Assembly (NCBI GenBank): GCA_000708835.1
Contig: DF237091.1
Coordinates: 62,001 to 126,000, forward strand
Direction: 5' to 3'
Source: Klebsormidium nitens
Taxonomy: Eukaryota; Streptophyta; Klebsormidiophyceae; Klebsormidiales; Klebsormidiaceae
Length of the DNA: 64,000 nucleotides
The notes under the pieces: generated by a model
Databases searched by the model: none
The model's input: the letters and a program-made list of their open reading frames with translations, nothing else
Told to the model about the DNA's origin: nothing
Shown: piece after piece, positions 36,637 to 49,500 of the stretch
Layout of the letters: each line of letters starts with the position of its first letter
Numbering within the stretch: the first letter of the stretch is position 1
Program-made: the position numbers and the translations under genes

Positions 36637-38850
36637 AATGGCAACAAATGGCTCAACTTTCGGCGCTGTTTCGGCTGGTTTCGCCCCTGGAACGCCTCAA
36701 TTCGCCCTCAATTCGCCCTCCACTTTCGGCTACGTTTCGGCTGTTTTCGGCCCCAATCCGCCGGCAATTCGCCGACAATTCGCCGACAATTTGCCTCCAG
36801 ATCGGCGGAAACCTGCTGCCGAAACCCCGAAAACCGGTACCGAATCTTGCAAGTTTGGGTTGCGAATCGGTCCCACTCGGCTGGACAACCGCGCAGAAAC
36901 CTGTGAATAAAGGCCGGCGGATCTTAAGCCCCCGCGTCGCGCTTCGGCTGGAGTGCCGCCCACAAAGCAGCGGAGGAACGGCAGATAATGGACACAGATA
37001 GGCCGCCGAACTGCGGCAATAATGGCCGCACAAGCGCCGAAAGTGCCCCCGAAGGCCTGGAAAGTTGGTGTCAGGACCGCGGCCATCTGTTCGAACCTGG
37101 CGCGGTCGGCGGGTCTGTTCCTGCGTCAATGTGCAAACACTTCGAAACGATATGTACAAAAAACGTCACATAACCCTCTGAACCGCGTCGCGATCTGGGT
37201 CGAACACCTCCCCCGGCTGTGGTACGAATGCGCTGCAAATCTGCAAACACTCCGCTGCAACTCTGCAAACACTCCGGCCCACATTGGTTGCAGATTGCTT
37301 CACAACCGCTGCCAATTGGCGGACTTCTGCCGCATTTCAGGCGGATTTCAGGTGGACATCAGGGTGTAAAACCGTACCCGGCCGGACGCAACCAGGTCAC
37401 AGCCGGACACGACAGGGGACAAAACTCCTTGGCCCGCTTGCTGGTGCGGGACAAAACGGGAATTCCCGCAATCGCCCGAAAGTCGCTCTGAACCGTGGTA
37501 TGGGCCCCTCCAAGCTTCACCAATTCCGGTCCACTGACGGGTCGACTTTGTCTCAAAACACCTGCGATTCCGCGCCGATTCTGGTAACCCAGACGCATCC
37601 AGAAGCGTCAAGTTGAGGCCCACCGTGCTATTGGATAGGCAGATACTGGACCCGACTGGCCTTCCTCGGGCCCCCCCACTCAGCGTGCGGGACAAACGGT
37701 CTCTCAATCAGTCGCCCGTCTTGAGGGCCTACGTCTCAGTTTCGCCGCTGGCGAAATCCTGAACTGTCTCATTTTCGCCGCTGGCAAATTAGTGGCGAAA
37801 TGTCCAACTTTCGCGGCGAAATGCCCGAGTTTGTGCTGGACCCTGTCCTCGATCCAACCCAGACGTTGCCAAAGTTCCTTCGAAACACGGTGGCATTCCG
37901 TCCCCTTTCGGCCCACAATGGCGTCCCAGATCGGTCCCAAAGCGCCGAGCAAACGGCGCACGATCGGGGCACATTCCGGCCATATGCTTCTTAACAGACC
38001 AGCGAAACGCTCCGGAAACTCCCCAAAACCACTGCCAGTTGTGCGCCGATCTGCCACAAGTTGCTGCCGGGGTCACCTGACTCTGGGCCAAACACGGCCG
38101 CATTCTGCTGCAATCAGCCTCCAATTCGCCGCCGTTCTGCCCCCACTCACCGCTTTTTAGCCTCCGTTCAGCTTTGCCTCAGCTTCGATTCAGCCTCTGC
38201 TCCGTCTCGATTCGTCGCATGTCCGGGCGAACCAGCGCAAACATTTGTCTCTGAAAATGGCCCACAATCTGGCAAAATCGGCCTGAAACCCGTTGTGAGG
38301 GCGCACATCATCGATGCAAATGCACACGCCATCACCGTAACACCGGTCCGGCAACCCAACTCCACACTCTCAGCAGATCGGCAAGAATGGCGAGGAGATT
38401 GCCCCAAACCGGATCAAGGTTGGGCCTCCGCAGGTGCACCAAGGTGAGAGAAGTGAGAGGACCTTTGCCTCGGATCAGGGGGAAGATCAGGGGGAGAATT
38501 CGGGAGACCAGGGGGAACATCAGGTGGGGACCTTGGTCGAAACGGTGGACAAGTTCAGGCGGACATCAGGCACCGTCGGCTCTGACTTCAGGCGGACATC
38601 AGGCGGTGATTGCTCAGGGTTCAGGCGGACTTCAGCTGTGCCGCTGGACCCACTTCTGATCCAAAGCGGTGCCCACATGGGCTCCATGGCAAGCGCAACC
38701 AACTCTTCCAAGTGTGTCACTAATGCGCCCCTGAGGGTGCACATGTGCCCAGGAAGCGGCTCCAAACGGCCACCAAACGCCAGAAATTCGTTTGGCAAGC
38801 AGCCGGGGACTGCGCGGCGGCTAGTGTTGAACAGTGGAAAAACGCGGACC
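36637..38850. repeat. Copy A of a diverged 2.2-2.5 kb dispersed repeat
   Basis: Collinear with a second copy at about 49205-51720. Matching blocks in order: TTTCGGCTGTTTTCGGCCCC; CCTCCAGATCGGC..AAACCTGCTGCC; AATGGCCGCA.AAGCGCCGAAA; TTTGTGCTGGACCC; TTCAGGCGGACATCAGGCGG repeated; GCCCACATGGGCTCCA; GAACAGTGGAAAA. It is GC-rich with few stop codons on either strand, so long overlapping ORFs appear in several frames. I recognise no protein family and see no terminal repeats. A mobile-element origin is possible but unproven. Confidence 0.75.
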
Positions 38851-40599
38851 AAATGCGGTGGAAAACAGCCACCAGCAGGTTCTAAGTCAGGCTCCAAATG
38901 CTCGAGAATTCTGCAAGAAAGCTGGGCAGATTGGGAGTCGGATGGGCAGAAGAAACCCGGAAAACTGGTGCCCGACGTGCTACAAAACGCGGAAAACAGG
39001 CTGCCAGATTCTGGATCAAACCCGCCCTTTCCCCGTCATACACGTCGGCTGCTTCAACTTTCTGCTGGCCTGCTTCAACTTTCGGCTATCCTACTTCAAC
39101 TTCTCCTCGGCCTCAACCCAGAATTTGCCTCCGAAGCGGGGCACAAAATCGGCGGCACAGGGCCGGAATCTCCTTCGGTTCTTTGAAGCGATGGACCCAA
39201 GCACTCGGGGCCCCTAACAGGACGGAGATTCGGTACGCCGGTCCCCTATTAACAGGACGGAACGATTACGGGGGCCAAATGTGCGACGATTAACTCCGCA
39301 GGAACGCAGTTTTTCCCCAGAAACATCGACTCCAAACAGCAGCGAAAGGCAGAACTTGGGCAGCCAAATGGACAACGATCTTGCTGCAAAACCGTGCGGC
39401 AAAAAGTCCGGAAAATCCTTTGAAAATTGCAGAAAATGAGGCTCCAAGGATTTGAGGCTGAGGCTTGAACGGCTGCCAGCAGTATTGGGCGTCACCATAC
39501 TCGGCGCCTTTCATAATACGAGTGAATGGTTAAACTGCGTGATTACCGCGCAAGCTCATGGTGGCTCATGGGGTCTCATGGATGCTTTTGGGAATCGAGG
39601 GAAAACATGTTGCAACCATGTCAACGCTTAAATCGTGTGTCGGACAATGTCGGAAGCTCCGAGGAAAGCTTGGCGAGTGCGCATCATACAGAATTCCATA
39701 TAGACGGACTCACAACCGACCTTTAGCATTTTCACCACGTCCAAGCAATGTGGGGCCGGACAAGTTGGTCGGAATTCCAACATGATTTGCAGCGGCCGGC
39801 CCCACCGGATGCTCGACACAGCGCGTCAGTCGTCGACTCATGTCGTGCTTCAGAATTATAGCTACGGATGCATGGCATGCATATCATTGCAATGTGCATG
39901 CACCGGGAGTCGATCATACATGCAGCTGCGCCGCAAGCGGAAGATATATATATGGCCTCGTACGTGGGGCACATATATGCATGGTACACCCGTGCTCGCC
40001 AATCCTGCGCCGGAGCGTTGAAGCATTCAGAATCGGATTGCATCGATCTTTCAGCTTTCGATATCGGCATTCGGGTAGCTATACTCCGGCCTAGCTTTGT
40101 AATAGATTTTCATATCCCGTCATGCAATTCCAACCTGGATGCACCATGCATGGCCTCTCAATACTCGGGTTGCACTTGCATGTATGTGGTTGGCAGATCT
40201 CAAGCTGCAAATGCTGGCGCGTAGAGTTGACGAAGTCGGAAGAACGCAGTCATGCGATTGTATCTAAACCAGATCAGAAATTGATAGTGATCAGCTGTAC
40301 ATAAGTACAGTCGGATGCAATTGGCCCACAGATACTTAAGGATAGAGGGCGACGTGATCGGGTCGAATCGATCATTGTCAGTGCCCTGAGCAAAGCATTA
40401 AGAATTTCAAGTCAGACATACCGCGACAAACATTCTGTGGCGAGTTTTCAGGGTTTTCAGGGTTTTCGCGACTCCCGCTAACCTCTTGATTGAAAACCCC
40501 GGAGTATTTGAATCTTTCCAAATCTTCTACCTTGTCGTTCCTGCTTCCGCCTTGTTGCGTCCTCTTCCGGTCGGTATGTGCAGAATCATTTGTCGCCTC
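38851..40599. other. Intergenic downstream of the TFIIIC gene
   Basis: The first part continues the GC-rich style of the repeat, with a doubled AACAGGACGGA at about 39217 and 39250. From about 39500 it becomes mixed-composition DNA with many CATGCAT-type motifs (39860-40160). A threefold GGTTTTC(A)-type run lies at about 40447-40470. No gene is supported; the TFIIIC 3' untranslated region should lie at the right edge. Confidence 0.55.
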
Positions 40600-43500
40600 T
40601 CACACCAAAGCAATAACGGCCGGGCTGGCAAAGTAATGCTTAACGACGCGTCCCTTCGTGACTCTCTCTGAGGGGCCACGTGGCACGTCGAAGCTGGGCC
40701 TTGCTGTTGCAACCGTTGATCTGATAGCTCGGACGCTCAGGTGGCCGTCCGATACCAAGGAGTCGAGAAAGTCGCGGCCGCTTTGCGGCGTCAGGACCTC
40801 GACTTGGGGCAGCAGCAGCTCCTGTAAGACGAACTTGTGAATCAAGTCAAATGGCGTCAATGATTGCTAGAGAACGGTACGCAATGTCTGATATCAGCAA
40901 GTCTCACAGATTGAGTTGAGCCAGGTTGAGATGCAAATTTCGAACCGGGAGGACGCACCAAAGTAAAACCCTAGATACAAACTTGCCCGCTTCGTGCCCA
41001 CCTTAACCACCAACCTAATCCCACCCGTTTCCCGGACGCTGACCTATCTCAATCTAGCTAAATCTCAACCTAAAATCGACACTAGTCTATTGGGCAAATC
41101 ATAGATTGCAAGCGGAGGGCACGCAAAGAGAGGCCTGAAGCGGGCTTGGACGCTTAATCACAGCCATCCCAAAGAAGGCTGAAATTTCTATCATAGTTTG
41201 TTGCATTCTCAAGTGCGGGGCTGCTAGATTGTGAGAGAAGACCACCTCTTCCATTCAGAAACCTGTTCTTCGGCCAGCCTTGTGTAACAGGTCCCTTCTA
41301 CATAGTGGCAAGGCGAGAAGGACGATCTGCTCTGCTTCGCTTATCGTTAATCATCTCGCCACGGACTTCCGACGCATTCGTCGGGAGTGAAGTACTCCTT
41401 CCACGACCTACCTCGTAACTGATCTAAGACTTGTTCTAAGCGAACTCCAGAATTGTTGCGGGGATGTCTTCGCTCGCAAGGGTTTCGATAAAAGTAGGAA
41501 TTTGACCATGAAACGGCTCTCACAGTTCCCAGATCGGCTGTTCCCACGCTGCACGAATCGGAAGATACGCCGCTTCGGCTCACCTCAGGGATGCCCGGGT
41601 TAGCCATCACCAGGCTCACAATCCTCCTCCTAAGCAGCGCACAAAACGCCCGGTTCATTCCGCCCCGGGGGGTCAGCCAGGGCTGAATTCCAACCCCCTG
41701 GGGCGGCCCCTTTCCGCCGCTCGGTCCTGGTGTGGGCTCCGCCACTTGCAACGGATCTCCGGAACCGCCACGTGGCAGCTGCTGATTGACGCCGTCCGAA
41801 GGGACTGGAAGGAGGTGCCGTTCCGAGAATGGTGCGGACATTATTCGGACGGAATCCACCGAGTTGATCTGCACAAGCAGCGGTGGGCGTGAGGCTTCGT
41901 TAACCCGACTTTCTTTTGTTGAAGCTTGCTTCATCTTTTTCAGAGCTGAACAGATTCTCGACTTTGATCATAATTTAAACCTGGGGTGATGTCATCAGAT
42001 CCTGGATTATAAAACACAAGTGTCCAGGTAGTATTTTGTTCGCATTGATTGCATTGCTTCGGACACGTGGCGAACCCAGCAGTGCTTTGGAAACGGGCCA
42101 ACTCTCAGGACGAAGTCCGCTCGTCCGCCAGTTCCTCAAAGGATTCAGTGAGTCTACCAGTATCATAATCAACGATACTCAGAGAAGACTGCGCCGATTT
42201 GAAGCGTTCGATTCCATACATTGACCCTCTCATCAACGCGATTCAACTGTCTCCCTTCACTTCCTGTTTCTCGAAGGGTACAGAAGCCTGTAGCCTTTCG
42301 CCTGCTTTTGTCTCTGGTGAAGACCTCTAAGAAAATCCGCGCCGGTCGGTCTGGCTCGCCTGAAGCCTCGTCCGGGCCCTGAACCCTCAGCCCGTGACCC
42401 TAACACTCGAACTTCCTCTCAACGAAAGATGGTCAAAGCCCATCAACGTCAGCTTTCTTTGAAAAGCTTTCTCAAACACAAATATGCAAAGTCCTTACCC
42501 GCTGCACCAAGTCAAACATCTCCAGTGCCTCCACGTAATCCGCCGCCCCTGCCCGGTGCCCATTCCCACCGCTTTGCTGCCCCGACACTTCCCGGGGGAG
42601 AACACCCGCCCCCTCCTGCCCCGCCAGGATCTCGCTGACGTCATCGAACGTCAGCCCCTCGTCCCCTGCTGCTCTCGCCGCCTCGAACACCCACCACAGG
42701 GCGCGCCGATCCAGGCACGGCCGTCCTGATGTCACGGTGACGTCATCGGAACACCAGAGGCCGCAGCACAGCTCGAACGCGGCCTCGACCTCCGCCCCGG
42801 CATGGGGCCCCGCATAGGACTGGGGGATCTTCAGGAGATTGCTGACGTCCGCAGCCGGAACGCTCACGTCAGCACCGCCTCCTGCAGCATCGAGTCCACC
42901 GTTCCCTTCCGCAGGCCCTGTTTCTGGGGCCGGTACTGGGTTGTCAGTCTGGGGCGCGACAGCCCCCAGAGTCGCTTCCTCGAAACGGGGCCCCGTGTCG
43001 ACGGCTGGCAAAGGCCCTGGTATCGCCTCAGGTTCATGGGTCGCAGAAGGCCCTGTTTCTGTTCCCGCAAACAGTGTTGTCGCTGCAGATAGCCCCGTCT
43101 CGGTCGACGGCCGCTCAACACGGGGCCTCTTGCCACGACTTCCCCCATGCTCGTCTTCCTCCATCCGCCTCTTCCCCTTCGCATCAGTCGACTTTTCGAG
43201 TCCACTTTCCAATGTACCCGGCCCCCCTTCCTGCATTTCCGGTGCTCCCCCCTGGTCCGCTCCTTCCTTCCGCTCCCGTGATTCCGCCGGACGGCTCACT
43301 TCAGCCGCTTCCGGGGCCTTCCCGTCTCGCCGTCCCCTCCTCCGAGTTCTCGGCCCGCTTCCCGCGGCCTGCTCCGAAGATTCCGCTAGCGCTTCCTCTG
43401 ACGGCCCCTTCTGTTTCTGGGGCGCTTCTACAGCTTTCCCGGCCGAGTATGACGCTTGCGCATCAGAAGCTCCCCCCTTCTCTTGAACTCCTGCCAAACC

Positions 43501-46500
43501 GTGGTCCAAACCGGCTGGCAAACCACCCTCCAAACCTTCCGAACCCTTCGTTAACGCTTCCACTCCGTCCGACCCCCTTATCCGAATGCCCAGCTTCCAC
43601 TCCGGCGGCCCCCGCTCTCTGGGGGGACCGTTTTCCAGGCTTTCTGACCCCCACGGAGCGAAACCCGGCTCGAAAGGCTCAATCTCCGCTTTGCCTTCGA
43701 CGACCATCGCGAGAGTTTGTGCGAGTTGGCCTTCCGAGGGGAGGCTTGGCAGCGAGATCCACTTTCCGGCGGATTCCGCTTTCAGAGCGGACTGGAAGTC
43801 ACGAGCGGATTTGCCGATGCCCAGCGGAAAAGGAGAGCTCGCGAGGTGCTGGTTGAATTTCTCGGCCATGCGGAAGGGGCGCGTCGGCTTGCTCTGGACC
43901 TGTAAGCAATTGTTCGGGAAAAAGATTGAAGTGCAATTGTTCGGGGAAAAAGATTGAAGTGCAATTGTTCGGGGAAAAAGATATTAAAAATAGTCAATAA
44001 AGTGGCAAAGTAAGAAGAAGCACTTGGAAGGCGCGACCCCTAGTGGACCCCAGCAATCATCGCCCAGATCAAGCTCAAATTAAGATCAGTACATTGCCTC
44101 AATTCAGCAGAGAGCTCAGGTCCTTAAATGGAAGGAGAGCTGCAAACTTTACTGGTTGAGCAATGGCTAGCTAGCTTCGAAACTGCTAGCTTTCTAGCTT
44201 GCTTAAAATGACACGACTTGAAGCAACACGACCATATCGGTTCGTTTGAAGCTAGACTGGTATTGTCAAGGCCAGTCAGGAGACTAGCACAGAGCTTTTT
44301 ACCAGAATTCCAAAGGCTCCGATCACGGATCCAGGCGTCAAGCCTTTCCAGCACTCTTTTCAGATGTCAGTTCTGCTTTTGGGGCATCATCTTCATCCTA
44401 TAATCTATTACTCAGGTAAATGCAACAACGTGAACCTGCATTCACCGACTGAACAACGTGTGCATCATAGCATCAGATAAGAGCACAGATCGTGATCTGA
44501 CGCATTCCGGAGGTACCAACCTGGAACACGCTAGACCCCAGCATTAACTAACTAACTAACTGACTAACTAGCAAGAATTTAGCTAACTAAGTAATTGACA
44601 AACTCACCACGAACTTGCGCGCCTGTAGATGCTGCATCGCGCACGCCACGTCACCCTCCCCGCACCGCTTCAGCGCACGTGCCACCGTCTCCGAGATCGC
44701 GCCGTTCGGACGTGCGTGCAGCAACCCGATCTCGATCAGTCCAAGAGCGGACGCCACTCCCGGCCGGTCCTCCAACCTCTCAGTCTCTTCGACCGCGATG
44801 ACGTCACCAACAGGCTGCCGAGCGATCCCTCTCGCTGGCCCCTCCTCGGTTCCCGGTCCGTGGGGGGCCGCTTCGACTGGCGGGGGCACCCCCCCGGAGC
44901 TCATCTGCGCCGCTTTCACCGCCTCGAAACACCGGGCGACTTCGTCCAGAGCGCGCGCGAGCTCCGGCTCGGTGACGTCATCCCAGGCAAACTCCGCGCC
45001 GCCACCTGGCCCAAGGTTGCTGGGGGGGAGAAGCACTCGGTCCATCGCTCGGTGCTCCGCTGTGCTTCTCTTCCCCTTCACTTTCGGTTCTTTACTGAAC
45101 CCCCGATCCCTTTGCTTCTCATTCTCTAGCATGAGACTCAGTTCTCGAACGATGTGTTCCGACTCGCTCGGTTGCTCTTCTTCCGGGGGCGTATTCACAG
45201 CCTTCTCCTCTGACTGCGCACCCCCCTCTTGGGGAGGTTCCGCTGCCAGAGCCGCGGCGCGCCGATCAGCGACCAGCACGACCACATACGCTATGGCCTC
45301 CAGCGTCGCCTTATCGTTTCGAAGCTTCGTCATCTGGCGCTTGCAGCAGGGGACTGGGGCGGGGAGACCAGGGACCGCATCCCATTCGGTGGGCATACGC
45401 TTACCGTGGATGGAGTGCCATATGGCATAAGCGGCGATCAGTTGCCTGGAAGTAGAGAACAGGACGGTTGGTCAAACCGTGCGTAACGAAGTCAGCGGTA
45501 ATGAGATTAAAACAGAAGGGTTAGTCGAACCGTATTTACGAAGTTAATTGTGGCGGATTTGAAGGTGAGAACAACTCTTAGTGATGTTGTTGAGAGCAGA
45601 AGTTCCAGGCGCATTGCCTTAGAAGTGTCTGATTGAAAGGGGCTGAATGTTGATTACGTTCACGAGCTTGTTGAGGCGTTTCAATTCATGAGACGAACAG
45701 GCGTTTTCAGTTGCTTGGACCTTGTCGATCGAAAAAGGATTCGAACATTTGTGCTCTCTTTGACGATGCATCGTTGAAAACAAGCTATTTTCTACAACGG
45801 CACAAGTAGGCCAGAACCACAATAAGGGACCGCAATGAGAGCTCAGCATAGCAATTAGCCAAGGAACCTCCGCGGAAAAAGGATGTACCCAGCTCATACA
45901 CCTGTTTCAACGCAAGCACGCGCGAGACATCCGGCAGAGTCTGCATAACGGTCAGAAGTGAGTACAATTTTTCAGGGTTCTTGTACTAAACCTTGTCTTG
46001 TACTTGCACCAGATCTTGATAGGATCAGACAAACCAACGAAGAACGTTGTATTTGGAAAAACAATGAAGTTCTCACTTGGTATCCTCCGCCGTCCAGTGG
46101 AACCGCTTCCTCCGCTTCGCAAACGGCTTCTTCCTCATCCGCCCGTCCCGCAGCGGCGGCCCTGCAAACCCCCCCAACTCCTCGCCCTCGCTTTCAAACC
46201 CCTCGGCGCGAACCGCCGCTTTCGCTCGCGAGCGCTTTCTTCGCACCCGGGAGGGCACGACCAGCCTGCCATCAGCGTCGAGTCTCTCCTCTCTAGTTGG
46301 CGCCGCGAACCGGGAACGCTTCGCCGGGGACCGCTTCCCCGCTCCTCGCCGGGCGCCGTCAGCCCGACCGTCGGTGACACCAGCCCGCCCGAGGGTGACG
46401 TCAGCGAACCCGGTCCTGGTGTCGTCAGCAACGAGCGCGGTGACGTCGGCGGGAGACGCGCGGCTGACATCGACGTGTTCGACGTTCTCGCGGGCCCAGG

Positions 46501-49500
46501 CGAGGTAGGGGGAGTCCTTGGCGTGGGGCCCGGGGATCCCCCGCTTGCCGAGCAAGGGGGGAGGGGGCTCGGCGTCGGCGAGCGCTTGTTTCCGCTTGAA
46601 CGCGCGGACGTGGCTCCGTTCGGTGGTGAGCGTTTTGCGCGCGCGAGCGCGCTGCACCTCGGCGGACTCCGGCTCGGGGGCCTGCTTCGGGGGCTCTGCA
46701 GGAGAGAGGCAGTCTTCGTTGTTAGAAGCAGGTCCAAGATTTGACGATGAGAGAGGGGCTTGCTTCGGGGGCTCTGCGGAAGAGAAGAGGCAGGGTTTCG
46801 TTGTTGGTCAAAGCAGGCTAAGTTTACACTCAACGACCAGCAGAAGGAGCGGCCAAAGAGCCTCCTACGATCAGGTGATGATCAGTTAAGGTATGACAGG
46901 TAGGATACGTACTTTCTTGACGATGAAAAGAAAGCTCCTGAAATGTCAGATTGAGGGCCCGAGAATTGCTGGAAAGGAAGGACAAGGCGAGAAAACCTGC
47001 AGAGATCACAAGTTCGGAACCCTGCATCTCGAGAAGGTCTTTGCGACTACTTGGCTCTGGGAAGCCCGTTTCAACCGGTCTCAATGATAAGCGTCCGGGA
47101 CAATCACTGGCTGACAAGCCAGTACCTACAAGTTTCACCCGGACTTCATTAGAGTCTGGATTTCTAGACTCGTCGTTGAACTCTACTGCTTGGCTGGGCA
47201 GCATACGTCAGGGGAAGTATGACGTCTTGCCACCTCAGCTTAGTTTCGATCCAAGGTTGCAATCGAAACAACTTCTACAGGACACCGTGATGAGATCACA
47301 GCCAAACGCTTCATTATGCAGGCGTGCGGATCAGACGCCGTGAAGTCTGAGGCGTCTGCAAAGGGACAAGCAGGTCGACGAGATGCGAAGCTGGGGAACG
47401 AAAGCGAAGGCAGAAGCACTATGCTCACGAATCAAGCACTATGCTAACAACCCATAAAGGACACATAGGACGGGTCCCTGCCTTCATATAGCACGTGCAA
47501 ACAAGCAATACAGCGGAGGCATCAATCGCATATTCAAATGTCCAGAGGTTTCACGGCAGACACTGAGCATAGCGGGTATATCTGAATGCCTTGTTTCTGC
47601 ATGTCAGGATAGAATCCAGCAAGCTCGGAAGAAAGCACTTGTAGGGAACGCTTCTCGCTGGGCAAACGATGTTGCTACTTTTCTTGTTGAAGAGGCGAAC
47701 TATTTATGCTCTTTCGAATTAATTGCCTTTGACTTGCAGCTCGTGAAAGAATTGCAACCTCTTGATACTGAACGCTGTCACTTCTTCTTAATAGACACAT
47801 AGAGATTATGGTGATCATCGAAGATTGTCTGAAAGATCTGGTTTCAGGGCCAAGAACTGGAGACATCTTTGGACACATCCCGGAACCAGCCCTTTAGAGT
47901 TGTTTGCACATCAGAAGTGGCATGCGACAAGTGTCCAACAGCCAAGAGCTCCGACCTTTGCATACCAAGTTAGTTCTGAGTTGGGAGAAGACTTAGGTAT
48001 CAGAAGGTGGGTGGATACACAATGTTTATGGAGCTGCAGACTGAAGCGACCTGCTAAATCAGAACCAAATTGGAATGCTACTAAGCTGATGCGTGGAGCA
48101 TCTGCTAACTGTCGACCTTGCAAAGAGGCCCTGCAACTTGAAAATTTAAAGTCCAGCGCTTAAGAAAAACATCATGTGTACGTAAGTTAGGTGCCAACCC
48201 TTCTGAGATTGCTATAAAGCAGGTGAAATAAACCAGGACAACATGGTCGGATGCTGTTTTAGCAAGCTCTTTATACATCCTCTTCCGAGTTTGTAAGTCG
48301 AATTGGTGGTCTTTCTCACCTTGCGACGACTTTTTGGAGTCATTGAGCGCCTTCTTCTTGCGCAAGGCGGTCAAGACCTCCGTTTGAGATAAACCCAAGG
48401 ACAGGAGCTTGCTTAAACGCGTCCGCCGAGTTCGCTCGTAGTACACTTTGTAAACCTGCAAAGTGAAAGACAAGCACTTCAGATGCGCATCCGCCTAGAC
48501 TGATCTGCCTGTAGCTACAATCATGTGTTGAAAGCTCTTGTGCAAGCAACCTGAAAGACTTCGAGCTTCCACTGACCAGGTAATACTAGGATATTGAAGG
48601 AAGCATCATTGCAAAGAGAGTGAAACCACAGTTATGGTTGCTTTGACAAGAAGCAAGCCTCCTGATGCGCAACCTCTCACTTCAGTGTCTTTGGTGTCAC
48701 TAATCAACAATTTTGCTTACACGCTTGTGACAAGCTCCTCAGCGCACCTTTACAAAGGAACAGAATTTCTGGCTCACAGCCACCAACCATCAATCATTAG
48801 ATAGAGAGCGAGTTGCTCGAGCTGAAGCATCAGTGAGCAAGTGCAATCTACCAGCCAAAGTCACCTCCAGAACCTTGTGCATCAGGTCCAAGGATTAAAA
48901 CTGTATCTCGGAGACTGTCTAGATTGCGGTTGTGAAGTCTGCGCCATCATTTGTGATGGTGTACTGGAGTTTGCGAAGAGAATGTTCTGCTCATGAAGGA
49001 ATTCGGGCACCTCTGCACACTGTCCAACATATATAAGTAACCTGGTAATAGCCAGGCTCTGGACGACTCAATTGCCCCTGCTGAATATTTGCAGCGGTGT
49101 AGGTACTCGATAGACTCGGTGCTGAAGGCTCAGTAGGGCTCAAATCAGCAAGAGTGCATGGCAGGTCTCCCGAGCAGACCCGCCCTTCGAGGCCGCAAAG
49201 TGCTCAAGAAGTGGCAACGCTTGGCCCAAGTTTCGGCTGTTTTTCGGCTGTTTTCGGCCCCCAACCAACCACATCCCGACCACATCCCGACCACATCCCG
49301 ACCGCATCCCGACCGCAATTCGGCCTCCAGATCGGCAAAAACCTGCTGCCAAAACCCCGGGTTTCGGTAACAAATCTCTCAATTTTGGGCTGCAAATCGG
49401 TCCCAATCGGCCGGAAATTTGCGCAGAAACCAGCCACCAATTGCCAGCAGATCGCTCCTGAGTTTCACCTGACGCTTCGCCCCTCCCCTCACACAGAGCT

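Noticed and set aside
36653-37159. Reverse-strand ORF of 168 codons in repeat copy A
   Set aside because: Several overlapping frames on both strands are open here and the corresponding frame is not clearly favoured in copy B, so it is listed as repeat and not as a gene.
42839-43486. Forward-strand ORF of 215 codons
   Set aside because: It is antisense to exon 13 of the TFIIIC gene, whose frame is tied by homology and splice phase. The open forward frame follows from the GC-rich codons of the true exon.
44615-45430. Forward-strand ORF of 271 codons
   Set aside because: Antisense shadow of exon 12 of the TFIIIC gene; Ser/Arg/Pro composition is the mirror of the real Glu/Ala-rich sequence.
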